From: Gammaproteobacteria bacterium
GTDB lineage: Bacteria; Pseudomonadota; Gammaproteobacteria; SZUA-229
NCBI GenBank assembly: GCA_029880105.1
Contig: JAOUPA010000001.1
Span: forward strand, 1-46,552
Direction: 5' to 3'
DNA length: 46,552 nt
The notes beneath the pieces were generated by a model. That model was not told where the DNA came from, did no database searches, and saw only the letters and a list, made by a program, of their open reading frames with translations. Within the stretch, counting starts at the first letter, position 1, and every line of letters starts with the position of its first letter. Below, piece after piece: positions 35,252 through 43,973 of this stretch. The position numbers and the translations under genes were made by a program.

Positions 35252-36448
35252 GTGTTCCGAATAATTTCTTCTTTACTGATACCACTCAGCTTGCTGGGTC
35301 TGGCTGTTTTTCTTTATCAGAAGCTAGGTAGTCTGCCGTCTTCTCAGCTGTTTCTTGTGAAATTTCTGCCACTGCTGGTTGGGGCATTACGTATGAGTCT
35401 TTGCCTGAGGTTTAATCGTAGCCTGATCTTTTTTACGTCGGTGATACTGGTGTCAAGCTATGGGCTTACACAGTGGTATCTGCCTGGATTACCTAGAGCC
35501 GAGGCAGAGATTATCTGGCACTCCCTGTGTTTGTTGTTGCCGTTCAATTTTGTGGCGGTTTCGCTGTTGAAGGAGCGTGGCATGTTGACGCTCTGGGGTA
35601 GTACCCGATTTACACTTATCCTGTTACCTGTGCTGATTGTTATCATTGCTGCGAAATACTACGCCGAGCCGTTACTGGATTTGTTCAAGTGGCGCCTAGT
35701 TGAGTTTGAGCTGTTGCGTCAGGTGAGCTTTTCACAGGCCTCGCTGTTGATGATGGTGATCGCGGTACTGGTACTAAATGGCCGGCTATTTGCAAAGACC
35801 AATGCACAGAACAGTGCCCTGTTTGTGGCACTGATATCTGCACTGGTGATGCTGTATCTAAGAAATGAACATGTCGCAATGGCGATATTTGTCAGTGCAG
35901 CGTTGCTAATGTTGCTGGTTGCGGTGGTTCAGGAATCGTGGAGTATGGCCTATATTGACCAGTTGACTGGGTTACCAGGCAGGCGTGCACTGGAGGAGGA
36001 GCTATTAAAGCTGGGTGGTAATTACTCAATCGCGATGATGGATATCGACCACTTTAAAAAATTCAATGATACCTATGGTCATGACGCTGGCGACCAGGTG
36101 TTGCAGATGGTGGCCTCACGGATCAGGCAATCGGTCTCTGGCGGCAAGGCATTCCGCTATGGTGGTGAGGAATTCACGATCGTGTTTCCTGGCAAAAAGG
36201 CCCAGGAATCAATAGCGCCGCTTGAAGTGGTGCGTAGAACGATTGGTGATAGCCAGTTCCAGCTACGTAATAATGATCGACGACGCAGTAAGGGTAAAAA
36301 ATCCAGTGACAAAAATGTCAACGTGACTATCAGTATTGGTGTCGCCAATCGCACTGATCGACTGTCTACGCCTCACGAGGTCATCAAGGGCGCAGATAAG
36401 GTCTTGTATAAAGCCAAAAAGCAGGGAAGAAACAGGGTCTGTAAGTAG
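35252..36448 (+). CDS. Membrane-bound diguanylate cyclase (GGDEF)
   Basis: 398 residues with a GTG start. The Shine-Dalgarno AAGGA lies 14 bases upstream, longer than usual, and an ATG at 35239 is out of frame. Residues 1-225 hold about seven hydrophobic segments. The GGDEF domain begins near 235 (AYIDQLTGLPGRRALEEEL) and has the active site YGGEEF with Gly304-Phe308, so it should make c-di-GMP. The RxxD inhibitory site expected five residues before is missing (SVSGGKAFRYGGEEF). An insert rich in Arg, Lys and Ser (RRRSKGKKSSDKN) lies after it. c-di-GMP often controls type IV pili and adhesion. Confidence 0.93.
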   Translation: MFRIISSLLIPLSLLGLAVFLYQKLGSLPSSQLFLVKFLPLLVGALRMSLCLRFNRSLIFFTSVILVSSYGLTQWYLPGLPRAEAEIIWHSLCLLLPFNFVAVSLLKERGMLTLWGSTRFTLILLPVLIVIIAAKYYAEPLLDLFKWRLVEFELLRQVSFSQASLLMMVIAVLVLNGRLFAKTNAQNSALFVALISALVMLYLRNEHVAMAIFVSAALLMLLVAVVQESWSMAYIDQLTGLPGRRALEEELLKLGGNYSIAMMDIDHFKKFNDTYGHDAGDQVLQMVASRIRQSVSGGKAFRYGGEEFTIVFPGKKAQESIAPLEVVRRTIGDSQFQLRNNDRRRSKGKKSSDKNVNVTISIGVANRTDRLSTPHEVIKGADKVLYKAKKQGRNRVCK

Positions 36449-36472
36449 TTACTGCAGATAATATTTTCAGAA

Positions 36473-37681
36473 TTATTTTCTGAATGCATACTGATAGTGT
36501 TTCTGTATCCATTTAATGCCAAAAGGCGGCAGAATGGTTGTGAGTATTATGACGATAATTAGGCCAGCATGTGTCTCGTTATTAAAAAAACCGCTAAGCT
36601 TGCCAAGTTCAGCAAAAACAAGACCGACCTCTCCTCTGGGAATCATCGACATACCAACGAGTGCACGGGATGCGCCAGATTCTCTGATAAAAATCACACC
36701 AAGCATTTTTCCGAATACAGCAACGGTAAATAGTGTTAGTGAGAATAGCCAGATATAAGCCGACGACCAGTCAATTTCACGCAGATTTATTGATAGTCCA
36801 ACCAGGACAAAAAAGATAGGTGTAAACAGGCTGATGATGGGGCTCATCTGTCGCTTGATGTTGAGTGCAAATTTTGCATCGGTACGAAGTGTTGCGCCCA
36901 ATGGCAGGAAAAATCGACGAGACAGGGCGAGACCCGCGGCAAAACCTCCCAGTAATTCAGGGGCGCCTATGATATGGGCCAGCCATGCAAATAAAAGAAC
37001 CAGTGAAACAATCATGGTGGGAATGAGCCCGGAAGTCTCACTGAAATTTTCGATGCGTTTGATAATGAGTGACATCAGTTTCGCCAGGACTGGAGCGAGA
37101 ATAAAAAAAGCCACAATGAATAACAAAACCTTACCTGCATTGAGCCAGTTAATGCCTCCCCCGATAGAGAATTCATATAAAAGAGCCAGTAACATCACAC
37201 CCAGAATGTCATCGAGTACGGCCGCACCAAGGACGATATCTCCTTCGTGAGAATTGCCAAGATTAAGATCTCCTAGTACACGAACTGTTATTCCAATACT
37301 GGTGGCTGTAAGAGTACCGCCTATGAATAATGACTCGAGCATGGGGATCGAAAATAGCCAGAACGAGATAGAGAAACCAAGAACCAGTGGCGCAGTGAAA
37401 CCGGTTATGGCTACGATGCCACACTTACAGCCTGCTGTGGCAAGTCGTTTGATGTCGGTTTCAAGGCCTACCTTGAATAGCAGTAGGATAATACCGATTT
37501 CAGCAAGCAGTTTTATGATATCGGTGGGTTCAACCCAGCCAAACAGGCTAGGGCCGAGTACTATGCCAGCAAAGAGTTCGCCTATGACAGGGGGCGCAGT
37601 AAGGCGTGCAGCAATTTCACCAAATACACGCGCAGCAATCAGGATGATGACCAGATGGAGGAAAAAAATGTGTGTTTCCAT
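36473..37681 (-). CDS. Na+/H+ antiporter, CPA2 family (NapA-like)
   Basis: 402 residues, about 12 membrane segments, without the RCK/TrkA-N domain of KefB/KefC. The ion-binding pair is Asp157-Asp158 (GAAVLDDILGV), next to the unwound-helix motif TATSIGITVRVL (125-136). Both recall Thermus NapA, where the corresponding Asp pair makes exchange electrogenic. Its role is likely pH and sodium homeostasis. Converges on the diguanylate cyclase gene with a 24-base gap. Confidence 0.9.
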   Translation of the reverse strand: METHIFFLHLVIILIAARVFGEIAARLTAPPVIGELFAGIVLGPSLFGWVEPTDIIKLLAEIGIILLLFKVGLETDIKRLATAGCKCGIVAITGFTAPLVLGFSISFWLFSIPMLESLFIGGTLTATSIGITVRVLGDLNLGNSHEGDIVLGAAVLDDILGVMLLALLYEFSIGGGINWLNAGKVLLFIVAFFILAPVLAKLMSLIIKRIENFSETSGLIPTMIVSLVLLFAWLAHIIGAPELLGGFAAGLALSRRFFLPLGATLRTDAKFALNIKRQMSPIISLFTPIFFVLVGLSINLREIDWSSAYIWLFSLTLFTVAVFGKMLGVIFIRESGASRALVGMSMIPRGEVGLVFAELGKLSGFFNNETHAGLIIVIILTTILPPFGIKWIQKHYQYAFRK

Positions 37682-38031
37682 GTTTTGCCTGCTGCTCAGG
37701 AAGCTGTCGGGCAGAATATCACAAGTATCGACATTGTATTAGCAGTAATAATTGTGATGTTTTTATGGCTCGGGGAGTACGGCGCAGGCAAGGTTATGAC
37801 AAATTTCTAAGGTTTTTTAATAAATTATTGTGAAATAGAGGCAAAACGGCTCCACCGGGCCACGCATTTGACTCAAATCTGGTTTATAATCCGGCGGCTA
37901 AGTTGCACCAGTACGCGTCACTTCAGCGTGGTATTTAAAACAGGGGTGTCTGGCAGGGCCGGAAATCCTAAATTGTGGTTCGTGAACGCCTCCGGTTCAT
38001 TGAATAAAACCGTATTAGAGTAAGTAGGAAT
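37682..38031 (+). promoter_or_regulatory. 350-base region upstream of fusA2
   Basis: No gene is seen here. A perfect TATAAT lies at 37885-37890. The only -35-like box, TTGACT (37868-37873), is too close (11 bases), so the promoter may depend on another element. The predicted leader of about 135 bases contains a small hairpin, CGGTT/AACCG near 37993-38012. The fusA2 Shine-Dalgarno is AGGA (38026-38029), rather near the ATG. Confidence 0.35.
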
Positions 38032-40116
38032 ATGACTGATTTAGCCAAATATAGAAACATAGGTATCTTCGCTCACGTGGATGCCGGTAAGACAACCACC
38101 ACGGAACGCATTCTCAAGCTGACCGGTAAAATCCATAAGACCGGTGAGGTGCACGATGGTGAATCCACCATGGACTTCATGGAACAGGAAGCTGAGCGCG
38201 GCATTACCATTCAGTCTGCAGCTACTACAGCGTTCTGGAAAGACCACCGTTTTAACATCATCGACACACCCGGGCACGTTGATTTTACTATCGAAGTATA
38301 TCGTTCGCTGAAAGTGCTGGATGGTGGTATCGGTGTCTTCTGTGGCTCAGGTGGTGTAGAACCCCAGTCTGAAACCAACTGGCGTTATGCGAATGACTCC
38401 AAGGTAGCACGTGTTATTTTCGTTAATAAACTGGATCGTATGGGTGCAGATTTTTACCGTGTTGTCGACCAGGTTAAAAATGTGCTGGATGCGGTGCCGC
38501 TGGTCATGGTGCTGCCTATTGGCATTGAAGAGCAATTCAAGGGCTGTGTAGATCTACTGACACGCCAGGCCTGGATCTGGGATAACGAAAAAGATCCAAC
38601 TAGCTATCGCATTGAAGAGCCACCTGCGGATATGGCCGACAAGATTGAAGAATACCGTGAGCAGCTCATCGAAACCGCGCTGGAACAGGACGATGACCTG
38701 ATGGAAAAATACCTTGAAGGTGAAGAGCCTTCTGTCGATGAGATTAAGGCCTGTATCCGTAAAGGTACGATTAAACTTGACTTCTTCCCCACCTACTGTG
38801 GTTCAGCCTTCAAGGACAAGGGTGTGCAGATGATTCTGGATGCGGCAGTGGATTACCTGCCAAATCCAACCGAAGTTATCCTGCAGCCTGAAGTGGATAT
38901 GGAGGGTAATGAGACCGGTAAATTTGCTGAAATCGACCCGGACAAACCTTTGCGCGCTCTCGCGTTTAAAATCATGGACGACCGTTTTGGTGCCCTGACC
39001 TTCGTTCGAATTTATTCGGGAAGAATTAATAAGGGTGATACAGTGTTGAATACGTTTACCGGTAAAACCGAGCGTATTGGTCGCATGGTGGAAATGCACG
39101 CTGATGAGCGCAATGAGCTGGATAACGCTCAGGCAGGTGATATCGTGGCCATTGTGGGTATGAAGAACGTGCAGACCGGTCACACATTATGTGATCCTAA
39201 GTCACCGGCTACGCTTGAGCCTATGGTTTTCCCTGACCCCGTTATTTCGATAGCAGTTGCACCTAAAGATAAGGCAGCGGCTGAGAAATTGAGTATCGCA
39301 TTGGGCAAGATGACCAAAGAAGATCCATCTTTCCGTCTTGAAACCGACGAAGACAGTGGTGAAACCATCCTTAAAGGTATGGGTGAACTGCACCTCGACA
39401 TCAAGATCGACATCCTGCGTCGTACCCACGGTATTGACGTGGTGGTTGGTAAGCCGCAGGTGGCCTACCGTGAAACCATCACACAGCGTGTTGAAGACAG
39501 CTATACGCACAAGAAACAGACCGGTGGTTCAGGTCAGTTCGCGAAGATTGACTACGTGGTTGAGCCAGGAGAGCCAGGCAGTGGCTTCCAGTTTGAGTCA
39601 ACCGTAACCGGTGGTAACGTGCCTCGTGAATTCTGGCCAGCTGTACAGAAAGGCTTCGAGAAGAGCATGCATAAAGGTGTCCTGGCCGGCTACCCCTGCC
39701 TCGACTTCAAGGTAACGCTTACCGATGGTAGCTACCACGCAGTTGACTCATCGGCTGTTGCCTACGAACTGGCAGGTGCGGCGGGTTACCGTCAGTCTAT
39801 GCCCAAGGCCGGTGCACAGATGATGGAGCCGATCATGAAAGTAGATGTGATCACCCCTGAAGACCACGTGGGTGATGTTATCGGCGATCTTAACCGTCGT
39901 CGTGGCATGATCAAGTCACAGGACCCAGGTGCGACCAGTGTTCGTATTAAGGCAGAAGTGCCACTGAGCGAAATGTTTGGTTACATTGGTGACCTTCGTA
40001 CCATGACTTCAGGTCGTGGCCAGTTCTCGATGGAGTTCCTGCACTATATGCCATGTCCCAAGAACGTCTCTGATGCAGTTATCAAAGAAGCTCAGGATCG
40101 CGCGGCACAGAAATAA
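38032..40116 (+). CDS. fusA: Elongation factor G, second type (FusA2)
   Basis: 694 residues, all five EF-G domains. GTPase motifs are AHVDAGKTTTT (14-24), DTPGH with His82, and NKLD (132-135). Diagnostic differences from E. coli EF-G are MTDLAKYRNIGIFAHVDAG at the start, VFCGSGGVEPQSETNWRYAN (103-122) for canonical VYCAVGG, and GSYHAVDSSAVAY in domain IV. These match, from memory, the second EF-G of Vibrio and relatives. It stands alone with its own terminator, not beside rpsL, rpsG and tuf, which supports an accessory copy. Whether it does full translocation or a specialised task is unknown. Confidence 0.9.
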   Translation: MTDLAKYRNIGIFAHVDAGKTTTTERILKLTGKIHKTGEVHDGESTMDFMEQEAERGITIQSAATTAFWKDHRFNIIDTPGHVDFTIEVYRSLKVLDGGIGVFCGSGGVEPQSETNWRYANDSKVARVIFVNKLDRMGADFYRVVDQVKNVLDAVPLVMVLPIGIEEQFKGCVDLLTRQAWIWDNEKDPTSYRIEEPPADMADKIEEYREQLIETALEQDDDLMEKYLEGEEPSVDEIKACIRKGTIKLDFFPTYCGSAFKDKGVQMILDAAVDYLPNPTEVILQPEVDMEGNETGKFAEIDPDKPLRALAFKIMDDRFGALTFVRIYSGRINKGDTVLNTFTGKTERIGRMVEMHADERNELDNAQAGDIVAIVGMKNVQTGHTLCDPKSPATLEPMVFPDPVISIAVAPKDKAAAEKLSIALGKMTKEDPSFRLETDEDSGETILKGMGELHLDIKIDILRRTHGIDVVVGKPQVAYRETITQRVEDSYTHKKQTGGSGQFAKIDYVVEPGEPGSGFQFESTVTGGNVPREFWPAVQKGFEKSMHKGVLAGYPCLDFKVTLTDGSYHAVDSSAVAYELAGAAGYRQSMPKAGAQMMEPIMKVDVITPEDHVGDVIGDLNRRRGMIKSQDPGATSVRIKAEVPLSEMFGYIGDLRTMTSGRGQFSMEFLHYMPCPKNVSDAVIKEAQDRAAQK

Positions 40117-40146
40117 GTACTACGCTGCACTGCACAGCGGCTTATT

Positions 40147-40177
40147 AAAAAAAGGTCGGCTATGCCGGCCTTTTTTT
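40147..40177 (+). terminator. Terminator between convergent fusA2 and msrA
   Basis: Stem AGGTCGGC/GCCGGCCT (40153-40160 and 40164-40171), one G-T pair, loop TAT, with a run of seven T after it. The matching A run before the stem gives the opposite strand a T run too, so it can serve msrA as well. Confidence 0.88.
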
Positions 40178-40214
40178 GGCTAATTATCAGTTTCCGGGCT
40201 AGATATTTATGTAT

Positions 40215-40847
40215 TTAGTAGTGAATGCCGATACCGCCCAGGCCGCAATAACCATTGGGGTTTTTTGCCAGGTACTGCTGGTGGTAGTCTTCGGCGTAAT
40301 AAAATTCAGGCGCGTCTTTGATTTCGGTTGTAATCTTTCCATGGCCAGCAGCAGTCAGCATTTTCTGAAAATGATTCAGGCTGGCCTCGGCCTGTGCCTG
40401 TTGCGCTACTGAATATGTGTAAATGCCAGAGCGGTACTGCGTGCCGACATCATTGCCCTGACGCATGCCCTGTGTCGGGTCATGTGACTGCCAGAATGTC
40501 TCGAGCAGGGTTTGATAACTAATGACTTCAGGGTCAAAGACAACTAACACCGCTTCATTGTGCCCGGTCATGCCGGTGCAGACTTCATGATATGTTGGGT
40601 TAGGTGTGTAGCCGGCAGCATAACCAACGGCTGTTGAGTAAACACCATCAAGCTGCCAGAAAATTTTCTCAGCACCCCAGAAGCAACCCAGGCCAAATAG
40701 GGCTGTTTGCATAGTTTCAGGAAAGGGTGGTTGCAACGTATGCGCATTGACGAAGTGCCTGTCAGGCACATGCATTTTTTGTTCGCGCCCAGGGAGCGCA
40801 TCGGCCTCATCGGGCATCGTGGCTTTTGTGTGCAAAAGAATAGACAT
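40215..40847 (-). CDS. msrA: Peptide methionine-S-sulfoxide reductase A
   Basis: 210 residues. The catalytic motif GCFWGAE contains Cys55; also GYAAGYTPNPTYHEVCTGMTGH and the C-terminal region FYYAEDYHQQYLAKNPNGYC with the resolving cysteine. It reduces methionine-S-sulfoxide in proteins with thioredoxin as electron donor. There is no signal peptide, so it is cytosolic. It begins 6 bases after the yihY-like gene and is the last gene of the run that starts with a tandem periplasmic thioredoxin. Confidence 0.97.
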   Translation of the reverse strand: MSILLHTKATMPDEADALPGREQKMHVPDRHFVNAHTLQPPFPETMQTALFGLGCFWGAEKIFWQLDGVYSTAVGYAAGYTPNPTYHEVCTGMTGHNEAVLVVFDPEVISYQTLLETFWQSHDPTQGMRQGNDVGTQYRSGIYTYSVAQQAQAEASLNHFQKMLTAAGHGKITTEIKDAPEFYYAEDYHQQYLAKNPNGYCGLGGIGIHY

Positions 40848-40853
40848 GAAAGT

Positions 40854-42188
40854 TCAGGTGTCCGCTTCGTTGTTGGTAATCAGGTCGCGCAGCGTTACAG
40901 AGGCAGTTGCATCAGTATTTATTCTATTTAACTTGTCGGCTGTTTTATCCACAATGTTGACCGAGTTAATCGAGTCAAGATTCAGGCGACTGGACTCATC
41001 CTGCGTCCTGATTGCTTCGAGTATGCGATTGATAGAAATATTTTCCAGTGAGAGCGCGGGTAAGTAGGTGATGTCTCTATCCTGATGGCGAGTGATTATC
41101 CTGTCGGATTCGAGAGTGTGCAGAATGCTGGACAGGCACTCATTGGGAATATTTAGTACATCGGAAAGATCGCTGGCGGACCAAGGCTCGAGATTTTCGT
41201 GAAAATTTTTACCGATGTGGTACATGGTAAGCAGGGCGATTTTTTCTTTCATGCGGGCGCTCAAAATCAAATTATTTTGTGCGGTGAGCATTTTGTCAGG
41301 GTGCTGGTGATAGTAGGTGATAGCAGCGCCAATGAGCAAAATTAGCCAGCTTAAATATAGCCAGACCATAAAAATAATCAGTATGGCAAAGCTGGAGTAA
41401 ACCGCGGCATAGTTGCCTGAACTGGCAATAAATGAAGCAAACAACCAGCCAGTGGTTTGCCATAAAACTCCAGCGATGGTTGCACCTAGAAGCGCAGAAC
41501 GGAATTTTACCCTGGTGTTAGGTACTAATAAATACACGGCAGTGAACGCAATAATAACCAGTAGATATGGCAATAGATTGCCTGTGGTTTCAAAAATAAA
41601 AGCAAACAATTTCACAGATGAGAGCTTGCTAATAATAGATGAACTGGTTATGGCCGCAGTAAATGCCAGCGCCGTGAAAATAAGAATCGGGCCAATCATA
41701 ATAACACTCAGATAATCACTAATGCGCTGGGTAATGCTGCGATATTCTGTAATATGCCATGTATGATTGAAGGCGCGTTCAATTTTATGGATAAGTGAAA
41801 TGACTGTATAAAACAGAAAGACAATGCCCATGGCGCCAAGCAGGCCTACATCAATCTGGTCGACAAATGCAATAATCTGTTTGGTTATGGTCTCACCTTG
41901 ATCACCCAGAGGGGCTAGCGCCTGTAGCAGTACTGGTTCCATCTGGTTGTGCATGCCAAAGCCCTTTAATATAAAAAAGCAGACAGCAAGTACTGGAATA
42001 ATAGAAAGTAGCGTGGTGTAAACCAGGCTCATGGCACGGAGTGTAAGCAAGCCTTCGGAGAGATCCTTGATGACGGCCTGAAAAATACGTAGTAACCTGA
42101 TATTAAATGACTGCCATTTTGGCAGCTGGCCTAATTCAGTTTCCCATAAGAGGTGCTGAATTTTTTGTTGGAGTGAAGTGAAAGGCAA
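40854..42188 (-). CDS. YihY/BrkB family inner-membrane protein with C-terminal winged-helix-like extension
   Basis: 444 residues. The membrane part (about 30-290, six or so segments) shows YihY family patterns: LTLRAMSLVYTTLLSIIPVLA, FNHTWHITEYRS and WLYLSWLILLIGAAITYY. Residues about 310-400 look like a winged helix (WSASDLSDVLNIPNECLSSI, then LESDRIITRHQD). The start is TTG 42188 with AAGGA 8 bases upstream; the first in-frame ATG would remove the conserved N-terminus. The family was misnamed ribonuclease BN; its real function is uncertain. It lies 11 bases after the tandem thioredoxin gene. Confidence 0.9.
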   Translation of the reverse strand: MPFTSLQQKIQHLLWETELGQLPKWQSFNIRLLRIFQAVIKDLSEGLLTLRAMSLVYTTLLSIIPVLAVCFFILKGFGMHNQMEPVLLQALAPLGDQGETITKQIIAFVDQIDVGLLGAMGIVFLFYTVISLIHKIERAFNHTWHITEYRSITQRISDYLSVIMIGPILIFTALAFTAAITSSSIISKLSSVKLFAFIFETTGNLLPYLLVIIAFTAVYLLVPNTRVKFRSALLGATIAGVLWQTTGWLFASFIASSGNYAAVYSSFAILIIFMVWLYLSWLILLIGAAITYYHQHPDKMLTAQNNLILSARMKEKIALLTMYHIGKNFHENLEPWSASDLSDVLNIPNECLSSILHTLESDRIITRHQDRDITYLPALSLENISINRILEAIRTQDESSRLNLDSINSVNIVDKTADKLNRINTDATASVTLRDLITNNEADT

Positions 42189-42199
42189 GGCTGCAATCC

Positions 42200-43216
42200 T
42201 TATTTAATAGCACGTTGCTTTAGCAGCCATGACTGAAGATTTTTGTCTTCAAGGTAGCCCTGCTGATTAATATATTTAAGTACACCAAGCAGCCGGTAGA
42301 ATTTTACAACTGAATCAATCCGGATAATTTCCTTACCATCAGGGTCAAAAAAGATCAGTGTTGGCGCATAAAAAACACCTAGTTGATCTGCCCATTTCTT
42401 TGCCGTAGTCACTGTTCCATCCGGCGTTGTTACTGGCGTATCAGACCACATATTGAGTTGAACGTTATTAAGGTTGTTGAGTTCATTTAGTACCTTAGGT
42501 TCATTCATTGGTGAGCTGTGTAATAAATCGCAGGCATGGCAAGTAGACTGCTCAAAAGAAACCATCAAAGCACGTTTGGTGTTTTTTAAGATGGCAGGAA
42601 GGTCGTAAGGAGGAGATAGAAAGAACTCACGCTCATTGAGCCCTTCCTCGTAAAAGAACATACCGGGCTCGGCGCGGGCAAGATAATCCCGGAAGCTCTC
42701 CTTTTTATAAAATTCTTCGGTGACATATTTCAGCGCTGCGCGAAATTTATAAGGAGGGTAATAGCCCCTGAGTCTGAATACGGGCTTGCCTTTGCGGTTA
42801 TAGAAAATCAGCGATGGCGTGAAGTTGGTATTGAAATGAATAGAAAACTCACGTTCTGTGTAAATTTCACCGTCTATATCAGTGATATCCTGTGCGCTCC
42901 AGATGTCGACATGAATTATGTCATAATGCCTTCTGAGAAATTTTTCGATGTCACTGGCCTGTATATTATTTTTAATGAACTGTTCGCAGTAGGCGCAGTG
43001 GTTCTGGCCAAAATAAATAATCAGGCCATCTTTGCCATTGTTCAGGGCATCATGGAGGTCGTCGCTTAAATCACCTGATGATTTTTTAAACCATGAAGGA
43101 TGCACAAGCGCTTCAGGTAGTGGCAAATCGTTAAAGTCGCCTTCATCATTGATGGTGTCGCTCTGGGCAAAAGCGAGCGAGCTGGTGAATAGCAGAATGA
43201 AAAAGATTGATTTCAT
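42200..43216 (-). CDS. Periplasmic tandem thioredoxin-fold protein
   Basis: 338 residues. The signal peptide ends AFA (residue 17). Two thioredoxin-like domains follow. The first has Cys74-Ala-Tyr-Cys77 (GQNHCAYCEQF) and cis-Pro in NFTPSLIFYN. The second has Cys226-His-Ala-Cys229 (QSTCHACDLL) and cis-Pro in FYAPTLIFFD. Single-domain relatives include SoxW- and DsbD-gamma-like thioredoxins. It probably reduces or exchanges disulfides in the periplasm. First gene of a run with the YihY-like protein and msrA, and divergent from a thioredoxin-HEAT gene. Confidence 0.88.
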   Translation of the reverse strand: MKSIFFILLFTSSLAFAQSDTINDEGDFNDLPLPEALVHPSWFKKSSGDLSDDLHDALNNGKDGLIIYFGQNHCAYCEQFIKNNIQASDIEKFLRRHYDIIHVDIWSAQDITDIDGEIYTEREFSIHFNTNFTPSLIFYNRKGKPVFRLRGYYPPYKFRAALKYVTEEFYKKESFRDYLARAEPGMFFYEEGLNEREFFLSPPYDLPAILKNTKRALMVSFEQSTCHACDLLHSSPMNEPKVLNELNNLNNVQLNMWSDTPVTTPDGTVTTAKKWADQLGVFYAPTLIFFDPDGKEIIRIDSVVKFYRLLGVLKYINQQGYLEDKNLQSWLLKQRAIK

Positions 43217-43311
43217 AATAAGGATAATAGATGCCCACTGTAATAAATGCTAAATTGCATGATTATATTGTCCTGTAATCAAGCCATTTATACAAAAGTT
43301 TTGCGCCCGAA

Positions 43312-43968
43312 ATGAATAAAATACACACGCCAGAAGCCATGTTGTTGATTAGTGTCAAGTGTCCGCACTGTGCCAGCGTGACGAAGTCACTGTGTGAAAT
43401 GGTTAAACAGGGCGAGCTGGCCTCGCTGAAAATAATTAACCTGGAGAAACAGCCAGAAGTTGCCGATGAACTGGGTGTCAGAAGTGTGCCCTGGATCAGG
43501 ATTGGGTGGTTCGAAATGGAGGGTCTGCATAGCCAGAAAGAATTGCAGCAAAGGGCACAGCAGGCTTCAAGTGATGAAGGCGCGCTGGCCTATATTTCAG
43601 ACGAGTTGACTGAAGGGCGAGTCAACAAGGTGTTGTCACTGCTGGAATCACAACACGAGTTTATGCCATACGTGTTGTCCCTGATGGAGGATGCCGATGC
43701 CAAAATTAATATACGACTTGGTATTGGCGTAGTGCTTGAAGAGTTTGCAGCAAGTGGCTGGTTCGAGCCTTATATCCCGCAACTGGTTGAATATACACGT
43801 CATAAAGATGAAAGAGTGCGTGCTGATGCCTGTCACTATTTATCGCTCACTGTAAATAATCAGGCTATAACATCAATTAAGGGCCTGCTGAATGATGTCA
43901 GCGAAGAGGTGCGTGAAGTCGCAAAAGAAAGCCTGGATGAGCTACGTGGTGCAGGCCTGGAAGTTTAG
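43312..43968 (+). CDS. Thioredoxin-like domain fused to HEAT repeats
   Basis: 218 residues, no signal peptide, so cytosolic. Residues 8-80 form a thioredoxin-like domain with Cys17-Pro-His-Cys20 (VKCPHCASV) and cis-Pro in VRSVPWIRIG. Residues about 115-215 form helical HEAT-like repeats (YTRHKDERVRADACHYLSL and LLNDVSEEVREVAKESLDEL are two clear units). A CPHC active site is like DsbA. The HEAT part likely binds a partner protein. There is no clear Shine-Dalgarno; a possible promoter TTGTCC-15-TATACA (43268-43294) leaves a leader of only about 10 bases. Confidence 0.87.
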   Translation: MNKIHTPEAMLLISVKCPHCASVTKSLCEMVKQGELASLKIINLEKQPEVADELGVRSVPWIRIGWFEMEGLHSQKELQQRAQQASSDEGALAYISDELTEGRVNKVLSLLESQHEFMPYVLSLMEDADAKINIRLGIGVVLEEFAASGWFEPYIPQLVEYTRHKDERVRADACHYLSLTVNNQAITSIKGLLNDVSEEVREVAKESLDELRGAGLEV

Positions 43969-43973
43969 TGATA

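Noticed and set aside
35239..35331. ATG at 35239 with AAGGA as start of the diguanylate cyclase
   Set aside because: It is out of frame with the membrane and GGDEF parts and stops after 30 codons.
36466..36484. Inverted repeat TTCAGA/TCTGAA between convergent genes as terminator
   Set aside because: The stem is only six AT-rich pairs and no T run follows.
37868..37890. TTGACT plus TATAAT as fusA2 promoter
   Set aside because: The spacing of 11 bases is too short for sigma-70; only the -10 is kept as a candidate.
42200..43968. Sulfur-oxidation (sox) locus because of SoxW-like thioredoxin
   Set aside because: No other sox gene is present; resemblance is only at the thioredoxin fold.
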